Assembly: GCF_000447755.1 (NCBI RefSeq)
Contig: NZ_AUNE01000058.1
Coordinates: 36,561-100,560 of the forward strand
Length of the DNA: 64,000 bases
Source of the DNA: Bacteriovorax sp. BSW11_IV
Lineage (GTDB): Bacteria; Bdellovibrionota; Bacteriovoracia; Bacteriovoracales; Bacteriovoracaceae
Direction: 5' to 3'
Shown here: positions 22,925 to 32,233 of the stretch, in pieces
Layout of the letters: each line of letters starts with the position of its first letter
How positions within the stretch are numbered: the stretch's first letter is position 1
Notes under the pieces: model-generated
Told to the model about the DNA's origin: nothing
Databases searched by the model: none
Seen by the model: only the letters and a program-made list of their open reading frames with translations
Translations under genes and position numbers: made by a program

Positions 22925-25092
22925 TGTCTCAATTACAACTTAAAATTGGAGGCATGAGCTGTGCAAGCTGTGCCTCTAATATCGAAAAAAGTGTTAAGAC
23001 CATTGCTGGTGTTGAAAAGGCCAGTGTTAATTTCGCCACTGAAAGTGCTGCCATTGAAGTCTCATCAGAAGATATCGCTAAAAAAGTTGAAGAAAATATC
23101 ATTTCTCTTGGTTATTCCGTATTAAAAGAGGGAGGCGAAAATAAGGTCGTTCAAGAAAATGACTTTTTAAAATTTATCATCTCCTTTACATTGTCAGTTA
23201 TTCTCTTTTTATTTGCCATGGGTCCGCTCATGCATTATCCCTCACATCTTGCAAATTGGTGGATTCAACTTGTTCTCGCTCTTCCAATTTGGTTATGGAT
23301 TGGGGTTTCATTTCAAAAATCAGTTTTTCATTTCTTTAAAACTGGTCAATCTAATATGAACACATTGATCGGATTAGGAACGTCATCGGCCTTTTTATAT
23401 AGTGCATTCGTGACAATCTTTAACGATTTTTCTATAGAGCATGGTTTAACTCAAACAGTTTATTTTGAGGCCGTGGGATTCATTATTTCATTTGTTTTCT
23501 TAGGACAATTTTTTGAGAAAAAAGCAAAGAAAAAAGCGAAAGAGGCCCTCGACGCACTTTTAAAATTAGGGGCCAAAAAAGCAACTCTTATTAAAGATGG
23601 TAAAGAGGTTGTTGTTGATATTAGTGACGTTGTGATTGGCGACATTATTAGAGTTAGGCCAGGTGAGAAAATTGCTGTAGATGGAGTTGTAACTAAAGGA
23701 ACAAGTTCTATCGATGAGTCTATGATCTCTGGAGAGCCTTTACCTGTATATAAGAATGAAGGTGATAGTGTCTTCGCTGCAACAATAAATAATGAAGGAG
23801 TCATGGAGTATAGGGCCACAAAAGTTGGTAGTGATACTTTTCTTTCTCACATTGTTCAATTCGTAGAGAATGCGCAAAATTCTAAACCTTCAATTCAAAG
23901 ATATGCCGATAAAATCAGCTCCATCTTTGTACCGATTGTTATCATTATTGCAATTTTAACTTTTGTACTGTGGTTTTTCTTAGGGCCTGAACCAAAGTGG
24001 GGTCTTTCCATTTCAAACTTAATTGCCGTTCTTGTTATTGCTTGTCCTTGTGCTCTTGGATTAGCAACGCCTACTGCAGTTGTTGTTGCAACAGGAAAAG
24101 CCAGTCAAAGAGGATTACTTATTGGTGGAGGGGAAGTTATAGAAAAGGCCACTAAAGTAGATGCCATTATTTTTGATAAAACGGGAACACTCACTGTCGG
24201 AAAACCAAGTGTTATAGAGTTTAAAGCGATCGCTGATGATGAACTGATTCTAAATCATGTCGCTTCCATTGAGGCATTCTCAGAACATCCCATTTCTAAA
24301 GCAATAGTTAAATTTGCCCAAGATAAGAATCATGATCTTGTTGAACCTGACCTGTTTGAAATAGTCGCAGGGAAAGGGATTAAAGCAAGTATTGGTGATG
24401 ATGACTATGTAATAGGTTCGAAAAAGCTATTAGTAGAAAATAATATTTCGGCCGATGATAATGAGCTACATTCCAATAAAGTTGGGACTAAAGTTTTAGT
24501 CGCAAAAAACCAAAAATTGATTGCAAGCTTTACCATTGGAGATGAGATTAAATTTGAGGCCAAAGATGTTATGACTCATCTTCATGGTTTAGGAGTTGAA
24601 ACATGGCTAATTACAGGTGATAACGAGTTTGTTGCTCATGATGTTGCAAAAAACCTTGGTATCGACAACGTTGTCGCAAATGCATTGCCAATGGATAAAT
24701 TAGAGTATGTGAAAAAGCTTCAAGCACAAGGTAAAAAAGTTTGTATGCTTGGAGACGGAGTTAATGATGCTCCCGCTCTTAGTCTTGCGGATCTTTCTAT
24801 GGCCATGGGAACAGGGACGGATGTGGCCATGAATGCTTCTGATGTCACAATCATTGGTGGAGACTTATCTAAAGTTGTGAGTTTTCTCATTCTAAGTAAT
24901 AAGACGATGAGAGTAATTAAAGAAAATTTACTTCTTTCAATGATCTATAATTCGTTATTAATACCAATTGCAGCGGGACTATTGTATCCTATTAATGGAC
25001 AGCTCCTGCCACCTGTTCTTGCATCAGTGGCCATGGGGTTGAGCAGTATTTCAGTTGTTACAAATAGTTTGAGAATTAGGAAGTTTATTTAA
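22924..25092 (+). CDS. copA: Cu(I)-exporting P1B-type ATPase (CopA)
   Basis: A 722-residue heavy-metal P-type ATPase. One N-terminal HMA domain ([12 protein letters not shown]13 and C16) is followed by about eight membrane helices. The actuator loop has ISGEP, the transmembrane metal site is CPC at 374-376 ([12 protein letters not shown]), D418 in [12 protein letters not shown] is phosphorylated, and HP and [10 protein letters not shown] complete the ATP domain. CPC with one HMA is the Cu(I)/Ag(I) exporter type (P1B-1). It pumps cytoplasmic copper to the periplasm. Start and stop overlap both neighbours by one base (TAATG), so the three genes are tightly coupled. Confidence 0.97.
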   Translation: MSQLQLKIGGMSCASCASNIEKSVKTIAGVEKASVNFATESAAIEVSSEDIAKKVEENIISLGYSVLKEGGENKVVQENDFLKFIISFTLSVILFLFAMGPLMHYPSHLANWWIQLVLALPIWLWIGVSFQKSVFHFFKTGQSNMNTLIGLGTSSAFLYSAFVTIFNDFSIEHGLTQTVYFEAVGFIISFVFLGQFFEKKAKKKAKEALDALLKLGAKKATLIKDGKEVVVDISDVVIGDIIRVRPGEKIAVDGVVTKGTSSIDESMISGEPLPVYKNEGDSVFAATINNEGVMEYRATKVGSDTFLSHIVQFVENAQNSKPSIQRYADKISSIFVPIVIIIAILTFVLWFFLGPEPKWGLSISNLIAVLVIACPCALGLATPTAVVVATGKASQRGLLIGGGEVIEKATKVDAIIFDKTGTLTVGKPSVIEFKAIADDELILNHVASIEAFSEHPISKAIVKFAQDKNHDLVEPDLFEIVAGKGIKASIGDDDYVIGSKKLLVENNISADDNELHSNKVGTKVLVAKNQKLIASFTIGDEIKFEAKDVMTHLHGLGVETWLITGDNEFVAHDVAKNLGIDNVVANALPMDKLEYVKKLQAQGKKVCMLGDGVNDAPALSLADLSMAMGTGTDVAMNASDVTIIGGDLSKVVSFLILSNKTMRVIKENLLLSMIYNSLLIPIAAGLLYPINGQLLPPVLASVAMGLSSISVVTNSLRIRKFI

Positions 25093-25370
25093 TGGCACAT
25101 CATGCAGATCATAAAAAAGTTGTAAACCGTCTTAAAAGAGTTGAAGGACAAGTCAGAGGACTTGTCCAAATGGTGGAAGGGGAAAAGTATTGCATGGATA
25201 TTTTGACTCAAATTAAAGCTGCAAGAAGCGCTTTAAAGTCTATCGAATTAGAAATTCTTGAAGGACACGTTGATCACTGTGTTCAGCATGCCATTGAAAG
25301 TAATGATAGGAAAGAAGCTAAGAAAAAAATGGATGAAATAATGGAGCTTCTAAGAAGAAGCTCCAAGTAA
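25092..25370 (+). CDS. csoR: CsoR family copper-sensing repressor
   Basis: A 92-residue helical repressor. The Cu(I) ligands C34, H59 and C63 have exactly the spacing of Mycobacterium tuberculosis CsoR (C36-H61-C65). The N-terminal KKVVNRLKRVEGQVRGLVQM is the DUF156/CsoR signature. Copper binding releases it from DNA. The operator at 22674-22698 makes autoregulation of copZ-copA-csoR very likely. Its last 21 bases overlap the convergent membrane protein gene. Confidence 0.96.
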   Translation: MAHHADHKKVVNRLKRVEGQVRGLVQMVEGEKYCMDILTQIKAARSALKSIELEILEGHVDHCVQHAIESNDRKEAKKKMDEIMELLRRSSK

Positions 25371-25877
25371 TCTATATTTAAGTTTTGAACTTAGAATAAA
25401 AAGAACAATCTGAGAAATAAGTGCCCCAATTGTCCAGTATATTACTGAGTTCAAATAGAACTGAGCACCAACTAAGTACATACCACTTAAGGCCGCAGCA
25501 GAAAGAGACAGAGCATAGAGATATTTTGAATTTAAAATATGTTTTCTTTCTGCACTATTAAGGACAAGGCCCGCAACAAAGGCGCCACTTCCAAGAAATA
25601 TTGAACCACAAATGATCATACAAACAGAGTGGCCAAAAGTTCTGTGAAAGAAGTGAAAAAGATCATAGTTATTTGTTAAGCTCATTTCAAATTGTGGACA
25701 AAAAAGCATCGTGAGGATTCCAATGAATCCTTGCACTCCAAGAATTTTTGAAAAAACAACCGAATGAGAAACTTGAAGCTCATTTGAAATTAAAGTCATT
25801 ACTTTTGAGTCAAGATGCTCTGGCGTCTTATGACTTTCATCTAAGAAATTTTTAAAATCTTTGTGGTTATTATTCAT
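25350..25877 (-). CDS. small membrane protein, putative anti-sigma factor with metal-ligand-rich loop
   Basis: A 175-residue protein with a cytoplasmic N-terminal segment of about 44 residues and four hydrophobic helices (about 45-60, 86-108, 117-139, 145-163). The loop between helices 1 and 2 holds C60, M65, H75, H78, H83 and C86, possible periplasmic copper ligands. Its start overlaps the end of the ECF sigma gene by eight bases, the usual arrangement for a cognate anti-sigma factor. No known anti-sigma domain is recognisable, so the function rests on context. The ATG at 25877 is used; an in-frame one lies six bases upstream. Confidence 0.7.
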   Translation of the reverse strand: MNNNHKDFKNFLDESHKTPEHLDSKVMTLISNELQVSHSVVFSKILGVQGFIGILTMLFCPQFEMSLTNNYDLFHFFHRTFGHSVCMIICGSIFLGSGAFVAGLVLNSAERKHILNSKYLYALSLSAAALSGMYLVGAQFYLNSVIYWTIGALISQIVLFILSSKLKYRLLGASS

Positions 25878-26394
25878 TTTCATCTCCCGTTAGGGCCTTT
25901 TTAATTTTCAAAAGAGCGCGAGAAATGATCTTTCTCGAATTCGACTCACTGGTTCCAATGAGTTGTGCCATCTCTTCATATTCTAGATCATCTACAAATC
26001 GCATTTTTATGGCCTCTTTTTCTTTTGGCCTTAGATTGTATTGATCTAAATTAATTTCTTCATCTGCATTACTATCTGTAATAGCAACTTCTACTTCTTC
26101 AACAAAGAGGGGTTGCTTTTTCTCTTTCTTAAAATAGTCGAGCAGAACACTTTTGCAAATTGTGTAAAGCCAAGGAAGAACTTCATATTTATCATCATAA
26201 AGACCTCTGCTCTTATGGAGCTTGATGAATGTTCCCTGGAAGAGGTCCTCGACAACGTCGGTCTGGACTCTCTTATAAAGGTAGGAATAGATCTTGTCTT
26301 TGTGTCTCATGTAGAGGACTTCAAAGGCCATCTGTTCTCCGTCTTTGTAGAGATTCATCAGTTTTTTATCTTCTAGATGATGAAATGGATTCAC
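25870..26394 (-). CDS. ECF-type RNA polymerase sigma factor
   Basis: A 174-residue sigma factor with region 2 (AFEVLYMRHKDKIYSYLYKR, then LFQGTFIKLHKSRGLYD and WLYTICKSVLLDYFKK) and region 4 (NLRPKEKEAIKMRFVDDLEY with the helix-turn-helix MAQLIGTSESNSRKIISRAL). There is no extra C-terminal Cys-rich domain, unlike CorE. It sits between a membrane protein gene and, divergently, a Cus-type efflux operon. Matching promoter-like elements precede both itself and that operon, so it probably autoregulates and activates metal efflux. The GTG at 26394 leaves almost no leader; ATG 26358 is an alternative start. Confidence 0.92.
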   Translation of the reverse strand: MNPFHHLEDKKLMNLYKDGEQMAFEVLYMRHKDKIYSYLYKRVQTDVVEDLFQGTFIKLHKSRGLYDDKYEVLPWLYTICKSVLLDYFKKEKKQPLFVEEVEVAITDSNADEEINLDQYNLRPKEKEAIKMRFVDDLEYEEMAQLIGTSESNSRKIISRALLKIKKALTGDENE

Positions 26395-26407
26395 CTCTGA
26401 CCTTCTT

Positions 26408-26437
26408 TACGACAAGAAATCACATTTTGTGACAAAA
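26408..26437 (-). promoter_or_regulatory. putative ECF promoter of the sigma/anti-sigma genes
   Basis: On the minus strand TTTTGTCACA (26437-26428) is followed after exactly 15 bases by TCGTA (26412-26408), just upstream of the sigma gene. The same two blocks with the same spacing stand on the plus strand at 26492-26521 before the RND operon. Confidence 0.8.
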
Positions 26438-26445
26438 ATTAAATA

Positions 26446-26460
26446 AATAGGTAACCTATT
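26446..26460. promoter_or_regulatory. inverted repeat midway between the two ECF promoters
   Basis: AATAGGT (26446-26452) and ACCTATT (26454-26460) form perfect 7-base arms around one base. It lies between the two divergent -35 elements and could bind an additional dimeric regulator; it does not resemble the CsoR operator. Confidence 0.45.
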
Positions 26461-26491
26461 AATATCTCATTATTTTATCTCTTTTATTTTT

Positions 26492-26521
26492 TTTTGTCAC
26501 AGAATTAAAACTCTGATCGTA
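26492..26521 (+). promoter_or_regulatory. putative ECF promoter of the Cus-type efflux operon
   Basis: TTTTGTCACA at 26492-26501, 15 bases, then TCGTA at 26517-26521. Transcription would begin near 26528, giving a leader of about 27 bases with AAAGGAG before the TTG start at 26555. GTCACA and CGTA are the sort of -35/-10 cores used by ECF sigma factors. Confidence 0.8.
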
Positions 26522-26554
26522 TTTGCATATGAGTTTTGATTAAAGGAGTGAACT

Positions 26555-27772
26555 TTGAAATTAGCACTTGCAACTTGCTCATTATTATTAGTTACATTAA
26601 GTGCCAACGCGCTTGAGGTGATTAGTTATGAGAAAGCGACTCAGGCATTGAATAATCATGAAATAGTACAAGGTGGTATTAATAGGGCCGCCGCAATATC
26701 TGCCATGGGCGAAATGGAAGGTTCTTGGGGAGATCCTGTTTTAAAACTTGGAATAAAAAATCTTCCTAAAGATAGCTTGGCCCAAGATGTGACACCAATG
26801 TCTGGAATTGATATTGGGCTTTCGCAAAAAATTGCACTCACCACAAAATATGGAAATCTTAGAAGAAGCTTTGAAATGGAATCAAAGAGTGCTCTTGCAG
26901 ATTCGATGGAAGCAAAAGAAGTTCTTTTAAGGGATTTATGGAATTTATTACTTGATAAAAAGCAGGTGGGTGAGGATCTTAAGGTCATCGGTGAAAACAA
27001 AAATTGGATACAAAAGATGTTGGCCGTAAGTAAAAAACTCTACTCAAATGGAAAAATTGGTCAAGCGGCCCTTTTCGATATTCAAATTCGTAAGAATGAT
27101 ATTGAAACTTCTATAGCGAAATTAGAACTAAAAAATAAAGAACTTGATGCCGCTATTTCCTATTACATAGGAGAAGAGAAAGAGATTGATTTGAAATCTG
27201 TTCCTTGGAAAAAAATAGCAAAAGAATCAAAGAGTCAGAAAGATAATCGTTTAGAAAAGTTTGAGAACAAACTCAAAGGTAGAGAATATGATCTTTCTGC
27301 AAAACGCTTGAATTATATTCCCGATATCAATGTGGGATTAACATATACAAAAAGAGAAAACCTTGATGGTAAAGGTGATTTTGTTGGCGCGAGTATCAGC
27401 TTTCCTCTCCCATTTTCTGATAAAACGAGCAGTGCTCATGAGCAGTCTGCAAAAATGTTCATTGAGGCAAAAACAAATTTAAATAATTACAAAATTCAAA
27501 AGCAAAGTGCCATTCAAAGAGTCCATTTTGAAATACTTCAATTGGAAAAAGAACTTGAAATTCTTGTTGAGAGAACGCTTGACCAAGCTCGCTCTTCGAG
27601 AGACGTAACTGCAAAATCTTATGGCCTTGGAAGTGCTACTTACTTCGAATTACTGAAGTCTGAAATTCAATGGCAAGATGTTCAACTGAAAAAGAATATG
27701 CTCACGACTAAATTATTATCAAAGAAAATTCAATTAAAATACCTGAGAGGAGATTCTCTATATGAACTATAA
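26555..27772 (+). CDS. cusC: outer-membrane efflux protein (TolC/CusC family)
   Basis: A 405-residue secreted protein with a signal peptide (MKLALATCSLLLVTLSANA) and two long helical repeats typical of TolC-type trimeric channels, with Gly/Pro-rich strands such as DINVGLTYTKRENLDG between them. The C-terminal half has VTAKSYGLGSATYFELLKSE, a common outer-membrane efflux signature. It would link the RND pump to the outside. The TTG start is fixed by AAAGGAG seven bases upstream. The adaptor gene starts 11 bases before its end. The symbol is by operon position rather than close similarity. Confidence 0.88.
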   Translation: MKLALATCSLLLVTLSANALEVISYEKATQALNNHEIVQGGINRAAAISAMGEMEGSWGDPVLKLGIKNLPKDSLAQDVTPMSGIDIGLSQKIALTTKYGNLRRSFEMESKSALADSMEAKEVLLRDLWNLLLDKKQVGEDLKVIGENKNWIQKMLAVSKKLYSNGKIGQAALFDIQIRKNDIETSIAKLELKNKELDAAISYYIGEEKEIDLKSVPWKKIAKESKSQKDNRLEKFENKLKGREYDLSAKRLNYIPDINVGLTYTKRENLDGKGDFVGASISFPLPFSDKTSSAHEQSAKMFIEAKTNLNNYKIQKQSAIQRVHFEILQLEKELEILVERTLDQARSSRDVTAKSYGLGSATYFELLKSEIQWQDVQLKKNMLTTKLLSKKIQLKYLRGDSLYEL

Positions 27773-29117
27773 AACTCTTTGTTTCTTAGGACTAGTATCC
27801 TTCATTACTGTATCTTGCGATAAGGTTACTGAGGAACACGCTGATCATAAGCATTCTACAATTGAATCATATTATACTTGCTCGATGCACCCGCAAGTAA
27901 AAGAAAAAGAACCTGGCAAATGTCCCATATGTCATATGAATCTTGTCAAAGTAGAAGTGGATAAGAGCAGAGAGGGCCAGTCCATGGAATCTCAACAAGC
28001 AAAAGAGATGTGGGTGTGTGAATCTAATCATGATATTACAAGTGAGCATGAAGACACTTGTCCCATAGACGGAACACCAATGATAAAGATGAAGATGGGC
28101 CCTAAACCAGCTGACATCATCTCTGAAGTAAAAATTAGAAAAGCTCAGCGAGAACATTTTAGAGCAACAGTTTTTCCTGTTTCACAGATGAAAATGGTTA
28201 AAAAAATTCGTCTACTCGGAACAGTATTACAATCTGAAGAGCGTGAGAGTAAAATTCCTGCAAGAATTGGTGGTCGAGTGGAGAAAGTTTTTATTAAATC
28301 AACAGGTAGTCTTGTTACTAAAGATGATCCTGTTGTTGAAATCTATAGTCCAAAGCTCATAACCGGTGGGGAGGAGTATCTTTTGGCCAGAAAATCTTTT
28401 GAAAGAACAAAGGCAACAGAGGCGAGAGAACTTCTAAAACAATCTGAAGAAAGATTAAAATTATGGGGTGTTCGTGAGAAACAAATGAACACTTGGTTCA
28501 AAGAAAATAAAGTTCCACGTTCAATTATTATCTATTCTGATGTTTCAGGTATAGTTCAAAAGAAGAATGCTGTTGTTGGAAGATATTTCGAAGAAGGTCA
28601 AAATCTTTTTGAGCTAACAGATATTGGTGCGGTATGGGTGGAAATGGATGTCTATGAGCAAGACTCTGCCCTAGTTAAAAATGGACAAGCGGTAGAACTT
28701 CGTTTCTCTGCACTACCTGGTGAAGTCTATGAGGGTGTCGTTGATTTCATTAATCCTATCTTAGATGCTGCTTCTAGGACGTTAAAAGTTCGCACTACAA
28801 TTGAGAACACTTCTGGAAAATTAAGACCAGGAATGCTCGCTAATGCAAATCTTAAAATTGATATACCTAATATGCCTCTAGTTGTTCCAAGAAGTGCCAT
28901 CATTGATACCGGCAAGAGAAAAGTCGTCTGGGTTAAAAAGAACGATGATTCTTATCAAGCAAAGATTGTTGAAACAGGTGTGGAGTCAGAAGGTTATGTT
29001 GCAGTTACGGCAGGACTTTCTGAAGATGAGAATGTTGTCATTGAAGGAAATTTCCTTCTTGATGCTCAGGCCCAGCTCATGGGTGGTTACGAAAACTTTA
29101 ACCACGGTGGCCACTAA
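27762..29117 (+). CDS. cusB: RND efflux adaptor lipoprotein with N-terminal heavy-metal-binding domains (CusB-like)
   Basis: A 451-residue periplasmic adaptor, probably a lipoprotein (FITVSCDK lipobox). Two metal modules precede the adaptor body: a standard heavy-metal-binding domain (YTCSMHPQVKEKEPGKCPIC, near 45-70) and a second, degenerate Cys/His module (MWVCESNHDITSEHEDTCPI, near 88-115). The rest has the barrel-hairpin parts of membrane-fusion proteins (RIGGRVEKVF, SDVSGIVQKK, LRPGMLANANLKI). CusB hands Cu(I)/Ag(I) to CusA. The end overlaps the cusA start by one base. Confidence 0.93.
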   Translation: MNYKTLCFLGLVSFITVSCDKVTEEHADHKHSTIESYYTCSMHPQVKEKEPGKCPICHMNLVKVEVDKSREGQSMESQQAKEMWVCESNHDITSEHEDTCPIDGTPMIKMKMGPKPADIISEVKIRKAQREHFRATVFPVSQMKMVKKIRLLGTVLQSEERESKIPARIGGRVEKVFIKSTGSLVTKDDPVVEIYSPKLITGGEEYLLARKSFERTKATEARELLKQSEERLKLWGVREKQMNTWFKENKVPRSIIIYSDVSGIVQKKNAVVGRYFEEGQNLFELTDIGAVWVEMDVYEQDSALVKNGQAVELRFSALPGEVYEGVVDFINPILDAASRTLKVRTTIENTSGKLRPGMLANANLKIDIPNMPLVVPRSAIIDTGKRKVVWVKKNDDSYQAKIVETGVESEGYVAVTAGLSEDENVVIEGNFLLDAQAQLMGGYENFNHGGH

Positions 29118-32100
29118 TGATACAAACTTTAATAGAGCTTTCAATACGTAAAAGGTACTATGTTGTATTCTTTTTTATGTTTATTGCAGGCCTTTCAATT
29201 TATTCATTAAATACTGCCAGAATTGATGCCATTCCTGATGTCGGTGAGAATCAGCAAATTGTTTTTACTGAATGGGCAGGTCGATCACCAAAAGATATTG
29301 AAGAACAGGTGACATATCCCTTGAGTACAAGCTTGCAGGGGATTCCTGGAGTTAATCGTATTCGCGGGATTTCTGCTTTTGGTTTTTCTACAATATATAT
29401 TATCTTTGACGATAATATTGATTTTTATTGGTCTCGCTCTCGCGTTCTTGAAAAGTTGGCAAGTATTGGAAGTATTCTTCCCGAATCAGTTGTCCCAAAA
29501 CTTGGACCAGACGCAACTGGATTGGGACAAGTATATTGGTACACTTTAGAAAATAAGGCCAACTCTTCAAATCCTAAATCACTTGCAGAACTTCGATCAA
29601 TTCAAGACTTCTATGTAAAGTATCTCTTGCAAGGAGTGAAAGGGGTGAGTGAAGTTGCCAGTGTTGGTGGCTTTGTTAAAGAATATCAAATTGATGTCGA
29701 TCCCAATAAACTTTTTGCATATAATATTCACTTCTCTCAAATTTTAGCTGCTGTTAAGGAGAGTAATATAGATGTTGGTGCCGAAGTCGTTGAAGAGGGG
29801 GATCGAGAGTTTATTGTTAGAGGTAAAGGTTTTTTTAAGTCACTTGAAGATATAGATAATGTTGTTGTTACTTTAAAAAATAATGTCCCTGTTCGTATCA
29901 AAGATGTTGCTACAGTTCAAATCGGACCAAGCTTTAGGCGAGGTGCCCTTGATAAAAATGGCGAGGAAGTTGTTGGTGGCGTTGTTACCATGCGTTTTGG
30001 AGAAAATCCCAAAGAAGTTATTGATAATGTAAAGTCTCGATTGAAGGAAATAAAAGCTGGTCTTCCAAAAGATGTGGAGATTGTACCTTTTTATGACAGA
30101 ACAGAGTTGATTGAAAAAACTATTGGAACTGTTCATGAAGCCCTTTTTCAAGAAATTATCATTACAGTTGTCGTAATCCTTTTATTTCTTCTTCACTTTA
30201 AGTCATCTATTCTTGTGTCGTTGACACTACCTTTTGGTGTAGGAATTAGTTTTATCCTTATGAAAGTTCTTGGCATTGATTCTAATGTCATGAGTTTGTC
30301 TGGTCTTGTAATTGCTATCGGTTCGATGGTTGATATGGGTATTATCATGACTGAAAATATCTATTCCAACTTGGCCAATCATCCAAGGGCCGATGATCTT
30401 TCTAAGGATGAGAGATTTGAGCTTGTCGTTAAAAGTGCTCGTGAAGTTGGACCAGCAATTTTAACTGCCGTTGCAACAACAATTGTTACTTTTCTTCCAG
30501 TCTTTGCATTAGAAGGTAGTGAAGGAAAGTTATTCACACCACTTGCATGGGCGAAAACTCTTGCAATGTTTGGTTCTGTAGTCGTAGCGATTTTTCTTGT
30601 ACCAGCGCTTTCCACATTCTTTCTCAATGGAAAGTTGACTCCTATTGAAAAGAACCCTGTAAGTAAGAAGATTGTCGACTTCTATAGACCGGCATTAAAT
30701 TGGGTTTTAGATAATAGAAAAATATTTATTATTTTTCCAACCTTGACTGTGTTGTTAGGTCTATTTGGCTACAATCAAATTGGTCGCGAGTTTATGCCTT
30801 CATTAAATGAAGGTGATATCTTATATATGCCAGTGACAACACCTGATGTGAGTATGACAAAAGCTAAAGAACTCTTGTCGTATACAGACCGAATTCTAAA
30901 TGAACATCCACTTGTAGAAATGGCGGTTGGAAAGCTTGGTCGAGCTAATACCGCTATTGACCCTGCTCCTGTGGCCATGTTTGAAACAGTTGTGAAATTA
31001 GTGCCAAAAGAAAAGTGGCCCAAGGGCATGGATATTTATGGCATTATGGAAGAGCTTGATGCAAAACTCCAAGTGCCGGGTCTTGTTAATTCTTGGGATT
31101 TTCCAATTCAAACAAGAATCGGAATGATTTCAACTGGGATAAAGACTCAAGTTGGAGTCAAAGTTTTTGGAAAAAATCTTGAAGAGATAGAAGGCCTTGC
31201 CAGAAAAATTGGAAATGTTGTTGAAAAAGTTCAAGGGGCCAGTGGTGTCTATGTCGAACAGATCACAGGAAAACCGTATATCGAATTTGATATCGATCGT
31301 GTGGCCGCAAGCCGATTTGGAATTAATACTGCAACAGTGAATAAGATTTTGCAAACAGCTGTTGGTGGAATGCCTATTGGTGAATTTATCGATGGACGCC
31401 AACGCTATCCAATTCGAGTTCGCTATAAAAAGGAATTACGCGATCGTATTGATGAACTAAAAAGAGTTCTAGTTCCAAGCCCAATCGGACAACATATTCC
31501 ACTTGAGCAATTGGCACAGATTAAGATTGTGACAGGTCCAGCAATGATTCAATCTGAAAATGGAATGTTGCGCTCACTTGTTTTATTAAATGTCGTTGGT
31601 CGAGATGTTATTGGTTTCGTAGACGAGGCCCGTGCATTAGTTGAAAAAGAAGTTGAGCTTCCTCACGGCGCTAGTATTATTTGGGCAGGACAATTTGAAA
31701 ATCAAGAAAGAGCAAATAAGAGACTTATGCTTTTGATCCCTTTTTCATTATTGATCAATCTTTTCATCATTTATCTTGGTATAAAATCTTTTAGAAATAG
31801 TACGATCATTTTTAGTGCAATTCCCATTGCCATGGCCGGAGGTTTGATCCTTTTATGGATTGGTGGCTTTAATGCCTCTGTGGCCGTTTGGGTAGGGTTT
31901 ATTGCACTCTTTGGTATTGCTGTTGATGATGGGGTTGTCATGATGACCTATTTACAAGAAAGTATCAAAGAAAATGCTCCAAAGAATTGGACGGAGCTTA
32001 AAGAATCAATTCTTGAGGCCGGTACACGACGAATTAGACCACTTGTTATGACAACAACCACTACGATTGTGGCGCTTGTTCCTGTGATGTGGTCAACGAG

Positions 32101-32233
32101 TACAGGAAGTGAAGTTATGAAACCTATGGCCATTCCAACTTTAGGAGGTATGGTCGTAGAATTGATCACGTTATTTGTAGTTCCAGTAGTCTTTTCATAT
32201 TTTGAATACAAGAAAATTAAGGAGAATGTGTAA
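29117..32233 (+). CDS. cusA: heavy-metal efflux RND pump (CusA/CzcA family)
   Basis: A 1038-residue inner-membrane RND pump of the HME subfamily with 12 helices and two large periplasmic loops. Helix 4 carries GSMVDMGIIMTEN, with the Asp and Glu of the proton relay as in CusA. TRIGMISTGIKTQVGVKV and TAVGGMPIGEF contain methionines at or near those that carry Cu(I) in CusA, favouring monovalent copper/silver over zinc/cobalt, although the substrate is not proven. Helix 10 has GIAVDDGVVMMTYLQ. It is third in a four-gene operon with one-base overlaps on both sides. Confidence 0.95.
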   Translation: MIQTLIELSIRKRYYVVFFFMFIAGLSIYSLNTARIDAIPDVGENQQIVFTEWAGRSPKDIEEQVTYPLSTSLQGIPGVNRIRGISAFGFSTIYIIFDDNIDFYWSRSRVLEKLASIGSILPESVVPKLGPDATGLGQVYWYTLENKANSSNPKSLAELRSIQDFYVKYLLQGVKGVSEVASVGGFVKEYQIDVDPNKLFAYNIHFSQILAAVKESNIDVGAEVVEEGDREFIVRGKGFFKSLEDIDNVVVTLKNNVPVRIKDVATVQIGPSFRRGALDKNGEEVVGGVVTMRFGENPKEVIDNVKSRLKEIKAGLPKDVEIVPFYDRTELIEKTIGTVHEALFQEIIITVVVILLFLLHFKSSILVSLTLPFGVGISFILMKVLGIDSNVMSLSGLVIAIGSMVDMGIIMTENIYSNLANHPRADDLSKDERFELVVKSAREVGPAILTAVATTIVTFLPVFALEGSEGKLFTPLAWAKTLAMFGSVVVAIFLVPALSTFFLNGKLTPIEKNPVSKKIVDFYRPALNWVLDNRKIFIIFPTLTVLLGLFGYNQIGREFMPSLNEGDILYMPVTTPDVSMTKAKELLSYTDRILNEHPLVEMAVGKLGRANTAIDPAPVAMFETVVKLVPKEKWPKGMDIYGIMEELDAKLQVPGLVNSWDFPIQTRIGMISTGIKTQVGVKVFGKNLEEIEGLARKIGNVVEKVQGASGVYVEQITGKPYIEFDIDRVAASRFGINTATVNKILQTAVGGMPIGEFIDGRQRYPIRVRYKKELRDRIDELKRVLVPSPIGQHIPLEQLAQIKIVTGPAMIQSENGMLRSLVLLNVVGRDVIGFVDEARALVEKEVELPHGASIIWAGQFENQERANKRLMLLIPFSLLINLFIIYLGIKSFRNSTIIFSAIPIAMAGGLILLWIGGFNASVAVWVGFIALFGIAVDDGVVMMTYLQESIKENAPKNWTELKESILEAGTRRIRPLVMTTTTTIVALVPVMWSTSTGSEVMKPMAIPTLGGMVVELITLFVVPVVFSYFEYKKIKENV

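Noticed and set aside
26420..26432. Palindrome TCACATTTTGTGA resembling a CRP/FNR half-site pair
   Set aside because: It overlaps the ECF -35 element (TGTGAC on the plus strand) and has too short a spacing for CRP; the matching ECF promoter pair explains it better.
28882..29151. Alternative frame across the cusB-cusA junction
   Set aside because: Out of frame with both conserved proteins and low similarity to anything; shadow frame.
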